Positions 42,494 to 51,093 of a DNA stretch of 64,000 bases are shown here, piece after piece (the first letter of the stretch is position 1; each line of letters starts with the position of its first letter). The notes under the pieces were generated by a model. That model had not been told where the DNA came from. It did no database searches and saw nothing but the letters and a program-made list of their open reading frames with translations. Both the position numbers and the translations under genes were made by a program. This stretch comes from Terriglobia bacterium. GTDB taxonomy: Bacteria > Acidobacteriota > Terriglobia > UBA7540. The DNA lies in contig DASTAW010000062.1 in NCBI GenBank assembly GCA_035712365.1, positions 62,001 to 126,000 on the forward strand. The letters are read 5' to 3'.

Positions 42494-43450
42494 GTGGCTG
42501 CCGGGACTTTCAAACTTACCTCTTCAAACGGCTGCGCCTGGCTCGAGTGCGAAGCGCTGGCGGACATTCCCTGGCTGGTCCATGCGTTCGGAACGCGGAA
42601 GGGCGGCGCGTTGGGGCCGAAGCCCGCAGGGCCAGAATCTCAATCGAACGCGGGCGCCGGCCATGCCAGGGAGAAAGAAAAGATGCGGCGGTTCGTTCAT
42701 GCGCTCGGCTGCGGCGGCTTTCCTATGGCCACTTTGCGCCAAACGCACTCCGCGATTGTTTACTGCGCCTCGCCGGGCGAAGGGAAGATGCCGGTCCACT
42801 ATCAGCTTGCCGGGAATCCGTTGCCGGACGCGGATCATGCGCCGCGCACGCTCTCCGGCGATGCGCTGCTCTCCGACCGTGCCGGCCTGCTGCTGGGAAT
42901 TCGCGTGGCCGATTGCGTGCCCATCCTGATGGTTGACTGCAAACGGCGCGCCGTGGCGGCGGTGCACGCCGGCTGGCGCGGAGCGCTGGCGCGCATCGTT
43001 GAAAAAGCCGCAGGCGAGATGGGGCGCATGTTCCATTCCCGGCCTGAAGATCTGGTGGCGGCGGTGGGTCCCTCCATCCGCAGGTGCTGTTACGACGTGG
43101 GTCCTGAAGTCGCAGACGCTTTCTGCGGGGCATTCCCGGCTGGCGAGAAATTCTTCCATAAAGTTGCCGCCACGGGCGAGGAGTTGCGGATGGCTTTGCG
43201 CTACCAGACGCTGTTCACGCTCCAGGCGCCGCCGGGACACCAGGCGGAGGACGCTCTAACAAAAATTCATCTGGACCTCGCCGCGGCGGTCCGCTATCAA
43301 CTGGAACACGCAGGCATTCCGCGCAGCCAGATTTTCGTGGCGGATTACTGCACTGCCTGCCGCACGGACCTGTTCTATTCGTTTCGCAAAGAAGGTGCCC
43401 TGGCGGGGCGGATGATGGCCGTGATTGGAATGCGGCCTGAGGCTTCGTAG
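42494..43450 (+). CDS. pgeF: Peptidoglycan editing factor PgeF / YfiH-type purine phosphorylase
   Basis: Member of the YfiH/DUF152 (multicopper polyphenol oxidoreductase) family, implicated in removing misplaced L-Ser from peptidoglycan precursors and in purine nucleoside cleavage. The zinc triad is His85 in LRQTHSAIV, Cys141 in VADCVPILM and His158 in VHAGWRGAL. 318 residues, somewhat longer than the usual 240-280, with an insertion around 95-118. The start is GTG 42494; no good ribosome binding site is seen. Confidence 0.9.
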   Translation: MAAGTFKLTSSNGCAWLECEALADIPWLVHAFGTRKGGALGPKPAGPESQSNAGAGHAREKEKMRRFVHALGCGGFPMATLRQTHSAIVYCASPGEGKMPVHYQLAGNPLPDADHAPRTLSGDALLSDRAGLLLGIRVADCVPILMVDCKRRAVAAVHAGWRGALARIVEKAAGEMGRMFHSRPEDLVAAVGPSIRRCCYDVGPEVADAFCGAFPAGEKFFHKVAATGEELRMALRYQTLFTLQAPPGHQAEDALTKIHLDLAAAVRYQLEHAGIPRSQIFVADYCTACRTDLFYSFRKEGALAGRMMAVIGMRPEAS

Positions 43451-43468
43451 CCGTTCAAAGAGACCACC

Positions 43469-43559
43469 CGTCATGCTGATCCCGCGAAGCGGGAGAAGCA
43501 TCTGCTGTGCGTCACTTCAGCGACTATAAAGCAGATCCTTCGCTTCGCTCAGGATGACG
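43469..43559. repeat. Interspersed inverted-repeat element, family B
   Basis: Outer arms CGTCATGCTGA and CAGGATGACG, with CCCGCGAAGCGGGAGAAGCA and ATCTGCT inside and AAAGCAGATCC on the other arm. The same design recurs at 59721-59831 and 62044-62141. It lies between the convergent ends of pgeF and rlmN. Confidence 0.75.
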
Positions 43560-43584
43560 CGGCTGAGGGAGTAGCTGAACAAGC

Positions 43585-44658
43585 TCATGCCAGTGGTTGG
43601 GGCAGGATCGCCTCAACCGCCGCCTGCTTCATCGCGCCCAGCCGAAGCTGGCCGCAGGCCGCCATCACGTCCTGGCCGCGTGAAATGCGGATGTAAGCTG
43701 GCGCCTGGTGGTTGCGAAGCACGTCCTGGAAAGCCAGCACGCGCTCCAATGGAGAAGGTCGATAGGGCAGTTCCGCTCCGCTATTGAAGGGAATCAGGTT
43801 CAGCTTGCACCGGATGCCGCGCACCAGCGCCGCCACGCGCCGGGCGTCATCGTCGGAATCGTTGATGCCGTCGAGCAGAACGTACTCAAACGTCACGTAC
43901 TCCCGCGGCCCCAGTGGCAGCTCGCGGCAGATCTCGAGCAGTTCATTCAGCGGATACTTACGGTTCAGGGGCATCAGTTCCGTCCGCTGCTCGTCGCTCG
44001 AGGCGTTCAGAGAGACGGCCAGCCTGGGCCGCGAGGGTTCCTCGGCAAACTTGCGGATCTGCGGGATGACGCCGGCGGTGGAGACCGTCATGCGCCGCAG
44101 CGCCAGCGCCATTCCGTTGGAGTCGGAAAAAATCCTGACCGCTTTCATCACCGCGTCCAGGTTCAGCATCGGCTCGCCCATGCCCATGAAAACCAGGTTG
44201 ACTGGAGTCTCCGCCGGCGTCTGCTGCGCTTCGAGCACGGCAACTGCCTGCCCCACGATTTCACCAACCGTCAGGTTGCGCCGGGCTCCCAGCAGCGCCG
44301 TGAAGCAGAAGCGGCAGCCCACCGCGCAGCCCACCTGGCTTGAAAGGCACAGCGTCACGCGGTTTTCCAGCGGCATGTAAACGGTTTCAATGCTCTCACC
44401 GTCATGGAGCCTGAACAGGTAGCGCACCGCGCCATCGCGCGATGCTACCCGCGCCTTGATTTCAGGCCATTCCACGCGATAGCGCGTCGTCAGCTCTTGC
44501 CTGAAAGCAGAGGGTATGTCAGTGAAAGCGTCCAGATCGCGCGAGCGCCGCGCATAAAGATTGCGAAACAACTGCTTGCCGCGGAAGCGCGCCTGGCCAC
44601 ACTCCAACGCCAGTTGTTCAAGTTCCGTTCTGTCGAGCCCAAAAAGATTGCCTTCCAT
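43585..44658 (-). CDS. rlmN: 23S rRNA (adenine2503-C2)-methyltransferase / tRNA m2A synthase
   Basis: Radical SAM enzyme that methylates C2 of A2503 in 23S rRNA and of A37 in some tRNAs. From ATG 44658 it has 357 residues, with the 4Fe-4S ligands C111, C115 and C118 (QVGCAVGCRFCFT), VFMGMGEPMLN for SAM binding, AVSLNASS, and the methyl-carrying cysteine C335 in VMAACGQL. A frame continues 45 codons upstream but runs into a 185-base inverted-repeat element, so I prefer 44658. No ribosome binding site is visible there. Possibly the element has displaced the native 5' region. Confidence 0.93.
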   Translation of the reverse strand: MEGNLFGLDRTELEQLALECGQARFRGKQLFRNLYARRSRDLDAFTDIPSAFRQELTTRYRVEWPEIKARVASRDGAVRYLFRLHDGESIETVYMPLENRVTLCLSSQVGCAVGCRFCFTALLGARRNLTVGEIVGQAVAVLEAQQTPAETPVNLVFMGMGEPMLNLDAVMKAVRIFSDSNGMALALRRMTVSTAGVIPQIRKFAEEPSRPRLAVSLNASSDEQRTELMPLNRKYPLNELLEICRELPLGPREYVTFEYVLLDGINDSDDDARRVAALVRGIRCKLNLIPFNSGAELPYRPSPLERVLAFQDVLRNHQAPAYIRISRGQDVMAACGQLRLGAMKQAAVEAILPQPLA

Positions 44659-44673
44659 AAGATTGATAATCAC

Positions 44674-44858
44674 GGCTGGCGCAGACGCTTGCCTTGTAGT
44701 GTCTGCGGTCTCGCGGAGCGAGAGGTTCTGCTTGAAACTGATTCCCCAGTCCGCTGCAATCGCCAAGGTGATCCGCCGCAACTCGGTCGTCACACCCGCC
44801 AGCCTGGCCCGTCAGCTTCGCTGATCGCAGACATTGAAAACCAACGTCTGCGCCAGCC
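44674..44858. repeat. 185-bp element with long terminal inverted repeats
   Basis: Perfect 14-base ends GGCTGGCGCAGACG and CGTCTGCGCCAGCC, with a second inner pair TGTCTGCGGTC and GATCGCAGACA at matching positions. It begins 16 bases upstream of the rlmN start. It has no coding potential I can support, and resembles a miniature inverted-repeat (MITE-like) element. The remaining 44859-45022 holds nothing else I can call. Confidence 0.65.
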
Positions 44859-45022
44859 ACGGGCCTGCAACCGGATCTCCCCGCAGGTTTTTCAGCAATT
44901 CATAATTCAAAATTCATAATTGCTGTGCGCCCCTGGCGTGAATAAATTTCCCGAAGCATTGACGCCCAATTCAGTATATCTTACATTCTATAAGCTTCCC
45001 TTTGAGCTGGGAAAGGACCGCC

Positions 45023-45631
45023 ATGAGCCCCCGCCGAGTTGATCCTGAGCTGACCGCACGGCGCCGCGAAGCTCTGATCAAGGCCGGCTATGCCGAAATT
45101 CTTGACAAGGGCCTCCCCGCAACCACCATCGACTCGGTTGTGGCGCGCGCCAATTCCAGCAAAGGAGGAGCGCTCCACTATTTCCGCAGCAAGGAAGACC
45201 TTATTTACGCTGTGCTCGACTGGCTGCTCGGTGAACTCACCCGCAGTCTCGACCAGGTGGCCACCAGCCAGGAGTCTCCCCGCGAGCGCCTGGCGGCGGA
45301 ACTCGAATTGCTTTTCCACAGCGCCGAAGTCAATCGCAAACTCTACCTGGTGCTGTTTGATTTCGTCACCCTCGGCGCCCGCGAGGAGCGCTTCCGCCAG
45401 CTCTTTCACGATTTCTACGTCCGGTGCCGCAAGCGCGACGCCCAGATCATCATCGAGGGCATCAAGCTGCAGGAATTTCGCCGTGTCCGCCCAGAAGACG
45501 CCGCCGCCACCATCCGCGCGCTGGTTGACGGCTACTGCCTGCAGTGGCTGATGGATTCCTCGAACATTCCCGTCGAAGTCTTCCGCGACCGCTGCGGCGC
45601 CGTCCTCGGCTCCTACCTGCTGCGCGGGTAA
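45023..45631 (+). CDS. TetR/AcrR family transcriptional regulator
   Basis: A 202-residue regulator. The DNA-binding domain includes ARRREALIKAGYAEILDKGL, then TTIDSVVARANSSKGGALHY and FRSKEDLIYAVL. The C-terminal domain resembles the BetI/TetR_C_6 type (LVDGYCLQWLMDSS). ATG 45023 has AAGGA six bases upstream. No adjacent efflux or enzyme gene suggests the target; the next gene downstream is an exported protein 78 bases away, in the same direction. Confidence 0.88.
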   Translation: MSPRRVDPELTARRREALIKAGYAEILDKGLPATTIDSVVARANSSKGGALHYFRSKEDLIYAVLDWLLGELTRSLDQVATSQESPRERLAAELELLFHSAEVNRKLYLVLFDFVTLGAREERFRQLFHDFYVRCRKRDAQIIIEGIKLQEFRRVRPEDAAATIRALVDGYCLQWLMDSSNIPVEVFRDRCGAVLGSYLLRG

Positions 45632-45709
45632 TCAGTTTGCATTTTGAATTTCATCCGCCGCCGCTATGACACGCCAAACGCGTTGCGCTGAAGTCTTCAC
45701 CCAACTAGA

Positions 45710-46702
45710 ATGAGGGCCATGAATCGCTTCATTTCCTTAAAACTTTTATGTTTTCTGCTAGTGGCGGCCACCATTTCCGCCGCCGGCCTCGCCGAGACAA
45801 CGTCTGATTTTGCCGGGAATTGGGTAGTGAGGCTTGGAAACCGTGCCCTGATTGTGGTTACTCTTAAACCGGCAACGACGCGTGCGAACGGGCTCGATGG
45901 TTGGCTAGCTCGCCCCACCCATTTCAATTTTACCGGAATGGGCAATTTCATCTCAGACATCAAAGGCCCCACTGTCCAGTACCCCATCGTCGGAAGCATT
46001 ATCACGGGGAATTGCCTCGCGTTCACAACTCAAAACCCCGCCGACAAGAACGATCAGGACAAGTTCCGGCTCTGCCTGAGTTCATCGGGTCATGCCACGC
46101 TTACCATCGATATTCCCACTTTCGAGTCCTGGCCGGTGATCAAAGAAAAAGGAGCCGTGATTGTTGCCACTGATTGGGACAGTGCTCGTACTTATTATCT
46201 GGACGAGACCAAAGTTTCCAATGCGGAGATGCAGAGGATTTTCGAGGCGGACCAGAAAGACCGCCGGGCTGGTTTCGCGGGAATTGACTGGTCGGTAGTT
46301 AACAAAAGAGACGCGGCGCGCCGCGAAACCGTGCGCCAGCTTCTTGCGGAGGGGAAGCTACGCAGCGGAAAGGATTTCGAGAGGGCGGCTTTTATATTTC
46401 AACACGGCGGCACACCGGAAGATTGCCTGCTGGCTCATACTCTGGCCATGGTCGCCGTCGCACGTGGCGATGGGAACGCCATCTGGATAGCCGCCGCAAC
46501 ACTCGACCGCTATCTGCAATCGATCAATCAGCCCCAGATCTACGGCACCCAGTATAAGTTCAAGCGTGGTGGACAGATGACTCAGGACCCCTATGACCGG
46601 AGCCTGATCTCCGATGCGCTGCGCCGCGACTTAGGTGTTCCCTCAGAAGCCGAACAAAAATCTCAGGAAAAACAGTACGAAAAAAGCAGGAAAAACAATT
46701 AG
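45710..46702 (+). CDS. Exported protein with DUF6624-like C-terminal region
   Basis: A 330-residue exported protein with a signal peptide (LLCFLLVAATISAAGLA). The N-terminal half (30-150) is beta-rich (DFAGNWVVRLGNRALIVVTL). The C-terminal half contains FEADQKDRRAG, then FERAAFIFQHGGTPEDCLLAHTLA split over about 225-245, and LQSINQPQIYGTQYKF, a pattern I associate with DUF6624. Function unknown. ATG 45710 or 45719 could be the start; the second has GAGG very close. Confidence 0.68.
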   Translation: MRAMNRFISLKLLCFLLVAATISAAGLAETTSDFAGNWVVRLGNRALIVVTLKPATTRANGLDGWLARPTHFNFTGMGNFISDIKGPTVQYPIVGSIITGNCLAFTTQNPADKNDQDKFRLCLSSSGHATLTIDIPTFESWPVIKEKGAVIVATDWDSARTYYLDETKVSNAEMQRIFEADQKDRRAGFAGIDWSVVNKRDAARRETVRQLLAEGKLRSGKDFERAAFIFQHGGTPEDCLLAHTLAMVAVARGDGNAIWIAAATLDRYLQSINQPQIYGTQYKFKRGGQMTQDPYDRSLISDALRRDLGVPSEAEQKSQEKQYEKSRKNN

Positions 46703-46880
46703 CGGTAGCCCGGTCCCCAATCCTCCTGTCGGCGGACCATATGTCTACACACGAACCGTCCTAACTTGTTGTCCGTTGGCCCGAAGATTTGTCCTCAAAG
46801 GCGCTGAACGGGTTGACGCGCCGCCCGGCGAATGAGACACTGGCCCACTCGCACACCAGTCAACTTGATGAAGGAAGCTG

Positions 46881-47564
46881 ATGTTCCCAGGCGCGCTCCG
46901 CATCGCATTTTCGGTGTTCCTCATTGCCGGTGTTCCTCTGCTTTCCTGGCGCAGCGCGCGGCCGGAGCAGGTGCGGGGAATTCCCAAAACGGCCATCTAT
47001 TTTTCTGCGGTGGTTTCGCAGTGGGCCCTGGCGGGAATCGGGGCGCTGGTGGTTTATGTGGCCGGGCCCGGATGGCAATCGGCAGGGCTGGCTGTCCTGG
47101 CGGAATCGGAATTCTTCAAATGGACTGCCGCGCTGGTGCTGATATCGGTGGCCGGGCTGGGGCTTGTCCTGCTGCTCGAGCAGCGCGGCTGGTGGCCAGA
47201 AGAATCCGAGATGGTGCAGCTCTTGCTGCCGCAGACCGGCCGCGAAAAGCTGTGGGCCGTTCTGGGGCTGGCGCCTACGGCGGGCCTGTGCGAAGAGTTT
47301 CTTTACCGCGGGTTTCTGCTGGTGGAGGTGACGGCCTGGTTCCATTCGGCTGTGTGGGGCGTGGTGATTTCATCAGCGGCCTTTGGCCTGGCGCATTTTT
47401 ACCAGGGCCTGAACGGAATGGTTCGGGCGGGTTTGCTGGGCGCGCTGCTGGCCTGGCCGATGGTGGAGACGGGTTCGCTTTATCCATCAATGACTGCACA
47501 TTTTTTGATTGATGCCGTCGCGTTGCTCTGGCTGGGACCGGAATTTCTGCAGCAGCAGGGATGA
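46881..47564 (+). CDS. CPBP family intramembrane metalloprotease
   Basis: Membrane-embedded protease of the CAAX/bacteriocin-processing (Abi) family, 227 residues with about six hydrophobic helices. Motif 1 is EE at 138-139 in CEEFLYRGFLL (EExxxR), motif 2 FGLAHFYQG and motif 3 MTAHFLIDA, giving the two glutamates and two histidines needed. Bacterial targets are mostly unknown; some members process peptides or confer bacteriocin immunity. ATG 46881 follows GAAGGAAGCTG. It is 72 bases before the cytochrome gene and may be cotranscribed. Confidence 0.9.
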   Translation: MFPGALRIAFSVFLIAGVPLLSWRSARPEQVRGIPKTAIYFSAVVSQWALAGIGALVVYVAGPGWQSAGLAVLAESEFFKWTAALVLISVAGLGLVLLLEQRGWWPEESEMVQLLLPQTGREKLWAVLGLAPTAGLCEEFLYRGFLLVEVTAWFHSAVWGVVISSAAFGLAHFYQGLNGMVRAGLLGALLAWPMVETGSLYPSMTAHFLIDAVALLWLGPEFLQQQG

Positions 47565-47636
47565 CTAATCCTCTTGCCGAACGGCAGAGGTCGCGCTACT
47601 TTAGGACGGCTGTTGTTCCGAAGGGGAGGGAAGAGC

Positions 47637-48062
47637 ATGTCGAGATTTTTTGCACTATGCGGTGCGTTGCTATGGGCGGCGTCGGTAGCTGCCGCGCAGG
47701 GAGGGCCGGTGTCGAATCGGACGAAGCTGATCGCGCACGGAAAATATCTCACCACCCGTGTGGCAGGTTGCACAGACTGTCACTCGCCGCACAATCAACG
47801 GGGCGAGGTGATTGCAGGGCGCGAATTGCAGGGGACGCCGCTTGACTTTCAGCCCACTCATCCGGTGCCAGGCTGGGTGTCCGTGGCGCCGCCGATCGCG
47901 GGACTGGCGGGCTGGACGGAAAGCGAGGCTGTCCGATTTTTGACCACAGGTCTCAACCGTAGCAACAAACCTCCTGCTCCGCCGATGCCTGCGTTCCGCC
48001 TATCGAAGCACGATGCGGAAGCGGTGGTGGCCTATCTGAAGTCGCTGCCTCCTCCGAAGTAA
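47637..48062 (+). CDS. Small exported c-type cytochrome
   Basis: A 141-residue exported cytochrome c with one heme-binding motif CTDCH (C45, C48, H49) and a possible methionine axial ligand in PPMPAFRLS; the sequence AHGKYLTTRVAGCTDCHS is typical of the group accompanying periplasmic dehydrogenases. Signal peptide about 1-20 (LCGALLWAASVAAA). ATG 47637 has GGAGGG seven bases upstream. Its electron partner is not in the neighbourhood. Confidence 0.88.
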   Translation: MSRFFALCGALLWAASVAAAQGGPVSNRTKLIAHGKYLTTRVAGCTDCHSPHNQRGEVIAGRELQGTPLDFQPTHPVPGWVSVAPPIAGLAGWTESEAVRFLTTGLNRSNKPPAPPMPAFRLSKHDAEAVVAYLKSLPPPK

Positions 48063-48214
48063 AGGATCTTTGCCCGTTTCGAACAGAGTTGAAGGCCGGC
48101 AGGCTTTGGGGAAGCAGGCCTGTTTTTGCGATGGACTGGCAAGCTGGCCTTGGGCCGGACCCAACCGAAAACTTTCTGCAAGGCTTGCCGGATTCAAGCT
48201 AGAATGTGCAGATT

Positions 48215-48484
48215 ATGGAAGAGCGAGAATTTTTCGACGAAAAAGAAGTTTCGAAAGCTGCCAATCTTTCCTGCCATTTCTGCCGCCAGGCGGCCACTTA
48301 CCAGGTCCGCTGGATTGAACGCACCAAGAAGAAAACCTTGCGGGGAAACGCCGATGATCGCGACCGGGCGAAGTTCCAGAAAATCAGATCGTACATGCTG
48401 CGGCGCGATGACTTTGTCCAATGCCAAAACCCGCGTTGCCGGAAAAGGTTTGAAATCACCGGGCAGTCGCTGGTCTTTATGTAA
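48215..48484 (+). CDS. Small protein with two cysteine pairs (zinc-knuckle-like)
   Basis: An 89-residue cytoplasmic protein. One pair is CHFC (about 20-23), the other CQNPRC (about 70-75), the middle is basic (WIERTKKKTLRG, then RAKFQKIRSYMLRR). The layout suggests a single zinc site formed by both pairs, perhaps binding nucleic acid. I recognise no named family. ATG 48215 is chosen; a GTG nine bases upstream is possible. No ribosome binding site is clear. Confidence 0.6.
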   Translation: MEEREFFDEKEVSKAANLSCHFCRQAATYQVRWIERTKKKTLRGNADDRDRAKFQKIRSYMLRRDDFVQCQNPRCRKRFEITGQSLVFM

Positions 48485-48599
48485 CGGCTTTGCAGCCGTG
48501 TGGAATCGCCTGCTGCGTTGGCAATTGGAAGCGCGTGTGACCGTCGTCCCTCTTGATAGAACTCAACCCTAGAGCGGCCAGGCACTGGAATGCGCGCGG

Positions 48600-49415
48600 T
48601 TAAAACGGGCGGAAAATTCCGGGCCCCATCGGGAAGCGGCGTCGGATGCGCACGCGTCTATTCTGCTCCGGCTGCTGAGGCTGAGCAGCCGGGGCGGGCG
48701 GCGGGTCGCCGCTGAAGTCGAGTTGCCCCTGCGCAAATTGCAGCGGGGCGCCCAATTGAAGTTCCAGGCTGGTCCCTGGCGGAAGGTATATCTGCTTGCC
48801 GCGCCCGGCCATCACCCAGATGGCGCCGGCTGCGGCGCCTGCGGCGCTTCCAATGCCCAGCCCTCTGAGCGTATGGCCGCCCGAAATTCCCGCGATGGAG
48901 CCGACTTCAGCGCCGGTGATGGTGGTCTGTGCCACTTTGCCTGCGTCCTGGCCCTTGGTGGACTGGCCTTCGACCTTGCCCTCTTTGCGGTTGAAGCCTT
49001 CCTGTCCGCTTCCTGCGAATGAAGAGAGCGAGGCGCGGAGGGGCTGGGTCACACCGTTGGGAAGCGTGAGGGAATCGAACCGGATGCCCAGCTTGGCTTT
49101 GCCGCGAATCCGGCCGGGCTTAACCACCTGGGTAACTTCTCCCCTGACGTAGCTGCCCACAGGAATCACGATCTGGTTGTCAACGGTGATAGGGAAGATG
49201 GTCCGGCAGTAGATCGACTGGCCTGCATAGGCGGTTTTCGAGTTAATGGCATTTTCGAGACTCACAGGAATATGCGTCTCCGCCGGAACGGTTACGGTTG
49301 CGTCCGGCAGCGGTGGTTTGCCGGTCTCGGTGGCGTTTTGGGCTGCCAGCGGTTGAGAGAGCGCCAGTAACAGGAACGCGGGTAGAAAAAGCCTGGAGTA
49401 AGCAGAGTAGGCCAT
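48600..49415 (-). CDS. Exported glycine-zipper protein, TrbI/VirB10-like beta region
   Basis: A 271-residue exported protein. After a signal peptide (RLFLPAFLLLALSQPLAAQ) comes a beta-rich part with VPAETHIPVSLENAINSK and VIPVGSYVRGEVTQV, which resembles the VirB10/TrbI beta-barrel region. A glycine-zipper follows (GSIAGISGGHTLRGLGIGSA, then AGAAAGAIWVMAG), a possible membrane insert. A proline/glutamine-rich and arginine-rich tail ends the protein. ATG 49415 has AGGAGG at eight bases. No conjugation genes are nearby, so an envelope role is more likely. Confidence 0.72.
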   Translation of the reverse strand: MAYSAYSRLFLPAFLLLALSQPLAAQNATETGKPPLPDATVTVPAETHIPVSLENAINSKTAYAGQSIYCRTIFPITVDNQIVIPVGSYVRGEVTQVVKPGRIRGKAKLGIRFDSLTLPNGVTQPLRASLSSFAGSGQEGFNRKEGKVEGQSTKGQDAGKVAQTTITGAEVGSIAGISGGHTLRGLGIGSAAGAAAGAIWVMAGRGKQIYLPPGTSLELQLGAPLQFAQGQLDFSGDPPPAPAAQPQQPEQNRRVRIRRRFPMGPGIFRPF

Positions 49416-49493
49416 GTTTGCAACCTCCTCGCCCGATGGTCTGGATCCCGGTGGTGCGATGTTCATTCGAAGCAGCGAGTTGCCCCTTGCGTG

Positions 49494-50870
49494 TCAGTGC
49501 GCCTGGGTCTCTGTTGCCGCGCCGATGGCTGCTTCGATGGCCCTTGTGATGCGCGCTGCGTGATGCTCAACCGCGGATTCGTCCTGTGCTTCCACCATCA
49601 CGCGAGCCAGCGGCTCAGTCCCTGAATAGCGGACCACGATCCGCCCGGAATCTCCAAGCTCGCGGGCGCAGGCCTCGAGGGTCCGGGCCACCTCAGGGAT
49701 GGATTCAAGGGGCGGCTTTTCCCGGACCGGAATGTTGCGAATGACCTGCGGGTACTGCTGCAATCCGCTCACGGCCTCGGTGAACGATGCTCCAGTCTCG
49801 CCGAGGATGCGCAGCATCTGGAGCAGAGTGATGATGCCGTCGCCGGCGAGCGACAGGTCCGCGAAGATGATGTGGCCGGAGGGTTCGCCGCCTAGATTGT
49901 ACCCTGAGCGGAGCATTTCTTCCAGCACGTACCGGTCTCCGACCGCCGCCCGCTTGAGCCCGATGCCGCATCGAGCCAGCGCGTGCTCGAGCGCGAGGTT
50001 CGTCATCAGCGTGCCGACGACGGTGTGGCCATTCAATTTCTGAAGGCGGTCGTACCAGGGCGCCGCGGCATAGAGGATGTGGTCTCCGTCGGTGAGGCGG
50101 CCGTCGCTGGTGGCGAAGATCGCCCGGTCGGCATCGCCGTCAAAGGCAACACCGAGGCTGGCGCCTGCGGCCCGAGTTTCGCGGGCCATGGAAGCCGGAA
50201 AAAGCGAGCCGCAGTCGAGATTAATGTTGCGGCCATCGGGCGCGGCGTTGAGGATGCGGGCCTGTATCCCAGTTTCCTTGAGGAGCAGGGGAACCACACG
50301 AGACGCTGAGCCATTGGCGCAATCCACCACCAGCGGCCCTTTCGGCAAAGGCAGATCGGCAGGGAGGATGCCGCGAAGATAGGCGACATACTCTTGCAGG
50401 AATTCCGGCTCTGGCGAGAGGTCTTCCTGCGGATGCTGGCCGTTTGTCGATCGATCGCGTTCGATGGCCTGTTCGATTTCCAGTTCCTGAGAGTCCGAAA
50501 GCTTAAGCCCGGAATTGGAGAAGACCTTGATGCCATTGTCGTAATAGGGATTATGGGAGGCCGAAACCATGACGCCGGCGGTGAATCCGTGATGGCGCGT
50601 GAGAAAAGCGACACCGGGCGTAGTGATGACGCCGGCATAGAACAGCCGGGTCCCTGTCGATCTGATCCCGGCGGCCAGGTTGCGGGAAATCTGGCGGCCC
50701 GATTCGCGTGTGTCTTCTCCAAGGACCGCCTGAGGCTGGCCGGCGCCGTTCATCTTCTCGATCAGCCCGCCAATCGCCTTCCCGAACTTGAACACCGTTT
50801 CATGGTCAAGCGGATAGTGCCCGGCTTTGCCCCGCATGCCGTCTGTGCCGAAGAGTTTCCGTGTTTGCAT
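49494..50870 (-). CDS. glmM: Phosphoglucosamine mutase
   Basis: Interconverts glucosamine 6-phosphate and glucosamine 1-phosphate for UDP-GlcNAc, peptidoglycan and LPS synthesis. The 458-residue protein has the phosphoserine Ser105 in VSASHNPYYDNG, the magnesium loop AFDGDADRAIF, the sugar loop GGEPSGHIIF and the phosphate loop VRYSGTEPLARV. The starting MQTRKLFGTDGMRG is typical. Upstream 50871-51093 is a divergent promoter region shared with the TPR protein gene. Confidence 0.96.
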   Translation of the reverse strand: MQTRKLFGTDGMRGKAGHYPLDHETVFKFGKAIGGLIEKMNGAGQPQAVLGEDTRESGRQISRNLAAGIRSTGTRLFYAGVITTPGVAFLTRHHGFTAGVMVSASHNPYYDNGIKVFSNSGLKLSDSQELEIEQAIERDRSTNGQHPQEDLSPEPEFLQEYVAYLRGILPADLPLPKGPLVVDCANGSASRVVPLLLKETGIQARILNAAPDGRNINLDCGSLFPASMARETRAAGASLGVAFDGDADRAIFATSDGRLTDGDHILYAAAPWYDRLQKLNGHTVVGTLMTNLALEHALARCGIGLKRAAVGDRYVLEEMLRSGYNLGGEPSGHIIFADLSLAGDGIITLLQMLRILGETGASFTEAVSGLQQYPQVIRNIPVREKPPLESIPEVARTLEACARELGDSGRIVVRYSGTEPLARVMVEAQDESAVEHHAARITRAIEAAIGAATETQAH

Positions 50871-51027
50871 ATTGTGCCATTGTAATGGCGGAAGCGTTGT
50901 GACTCAACTTCGGAACGTCGAGGCGGCAATTAATCGGCGGATTTCGGGCAGGTGGGAACGGCCGGCCATGGGCATGGTGTTTCTATCCTGGGCTGCCGCC
51001 ACCGCCGGAAATGACACTCTCTCTCGG

Positions 51028-51056
51028 TTGACATGGAATAAAGCTTCTAGTACGCT
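51028..51056 (+). promoter_or_regulatory. Candidate promoter of the TPR protein gene
   Basis: Perfect -35 TTGACA (51028-51033), a 17-base spacer and a partial -10 TACGCT (51051-51056). Transcription would start near 51063, 31 bases before the start codon. Confidence 0.45.
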
Positions 51057-51093
51057 GGGCCTAATAGCGTCTAATTGAATGTGGGAGTGAACT

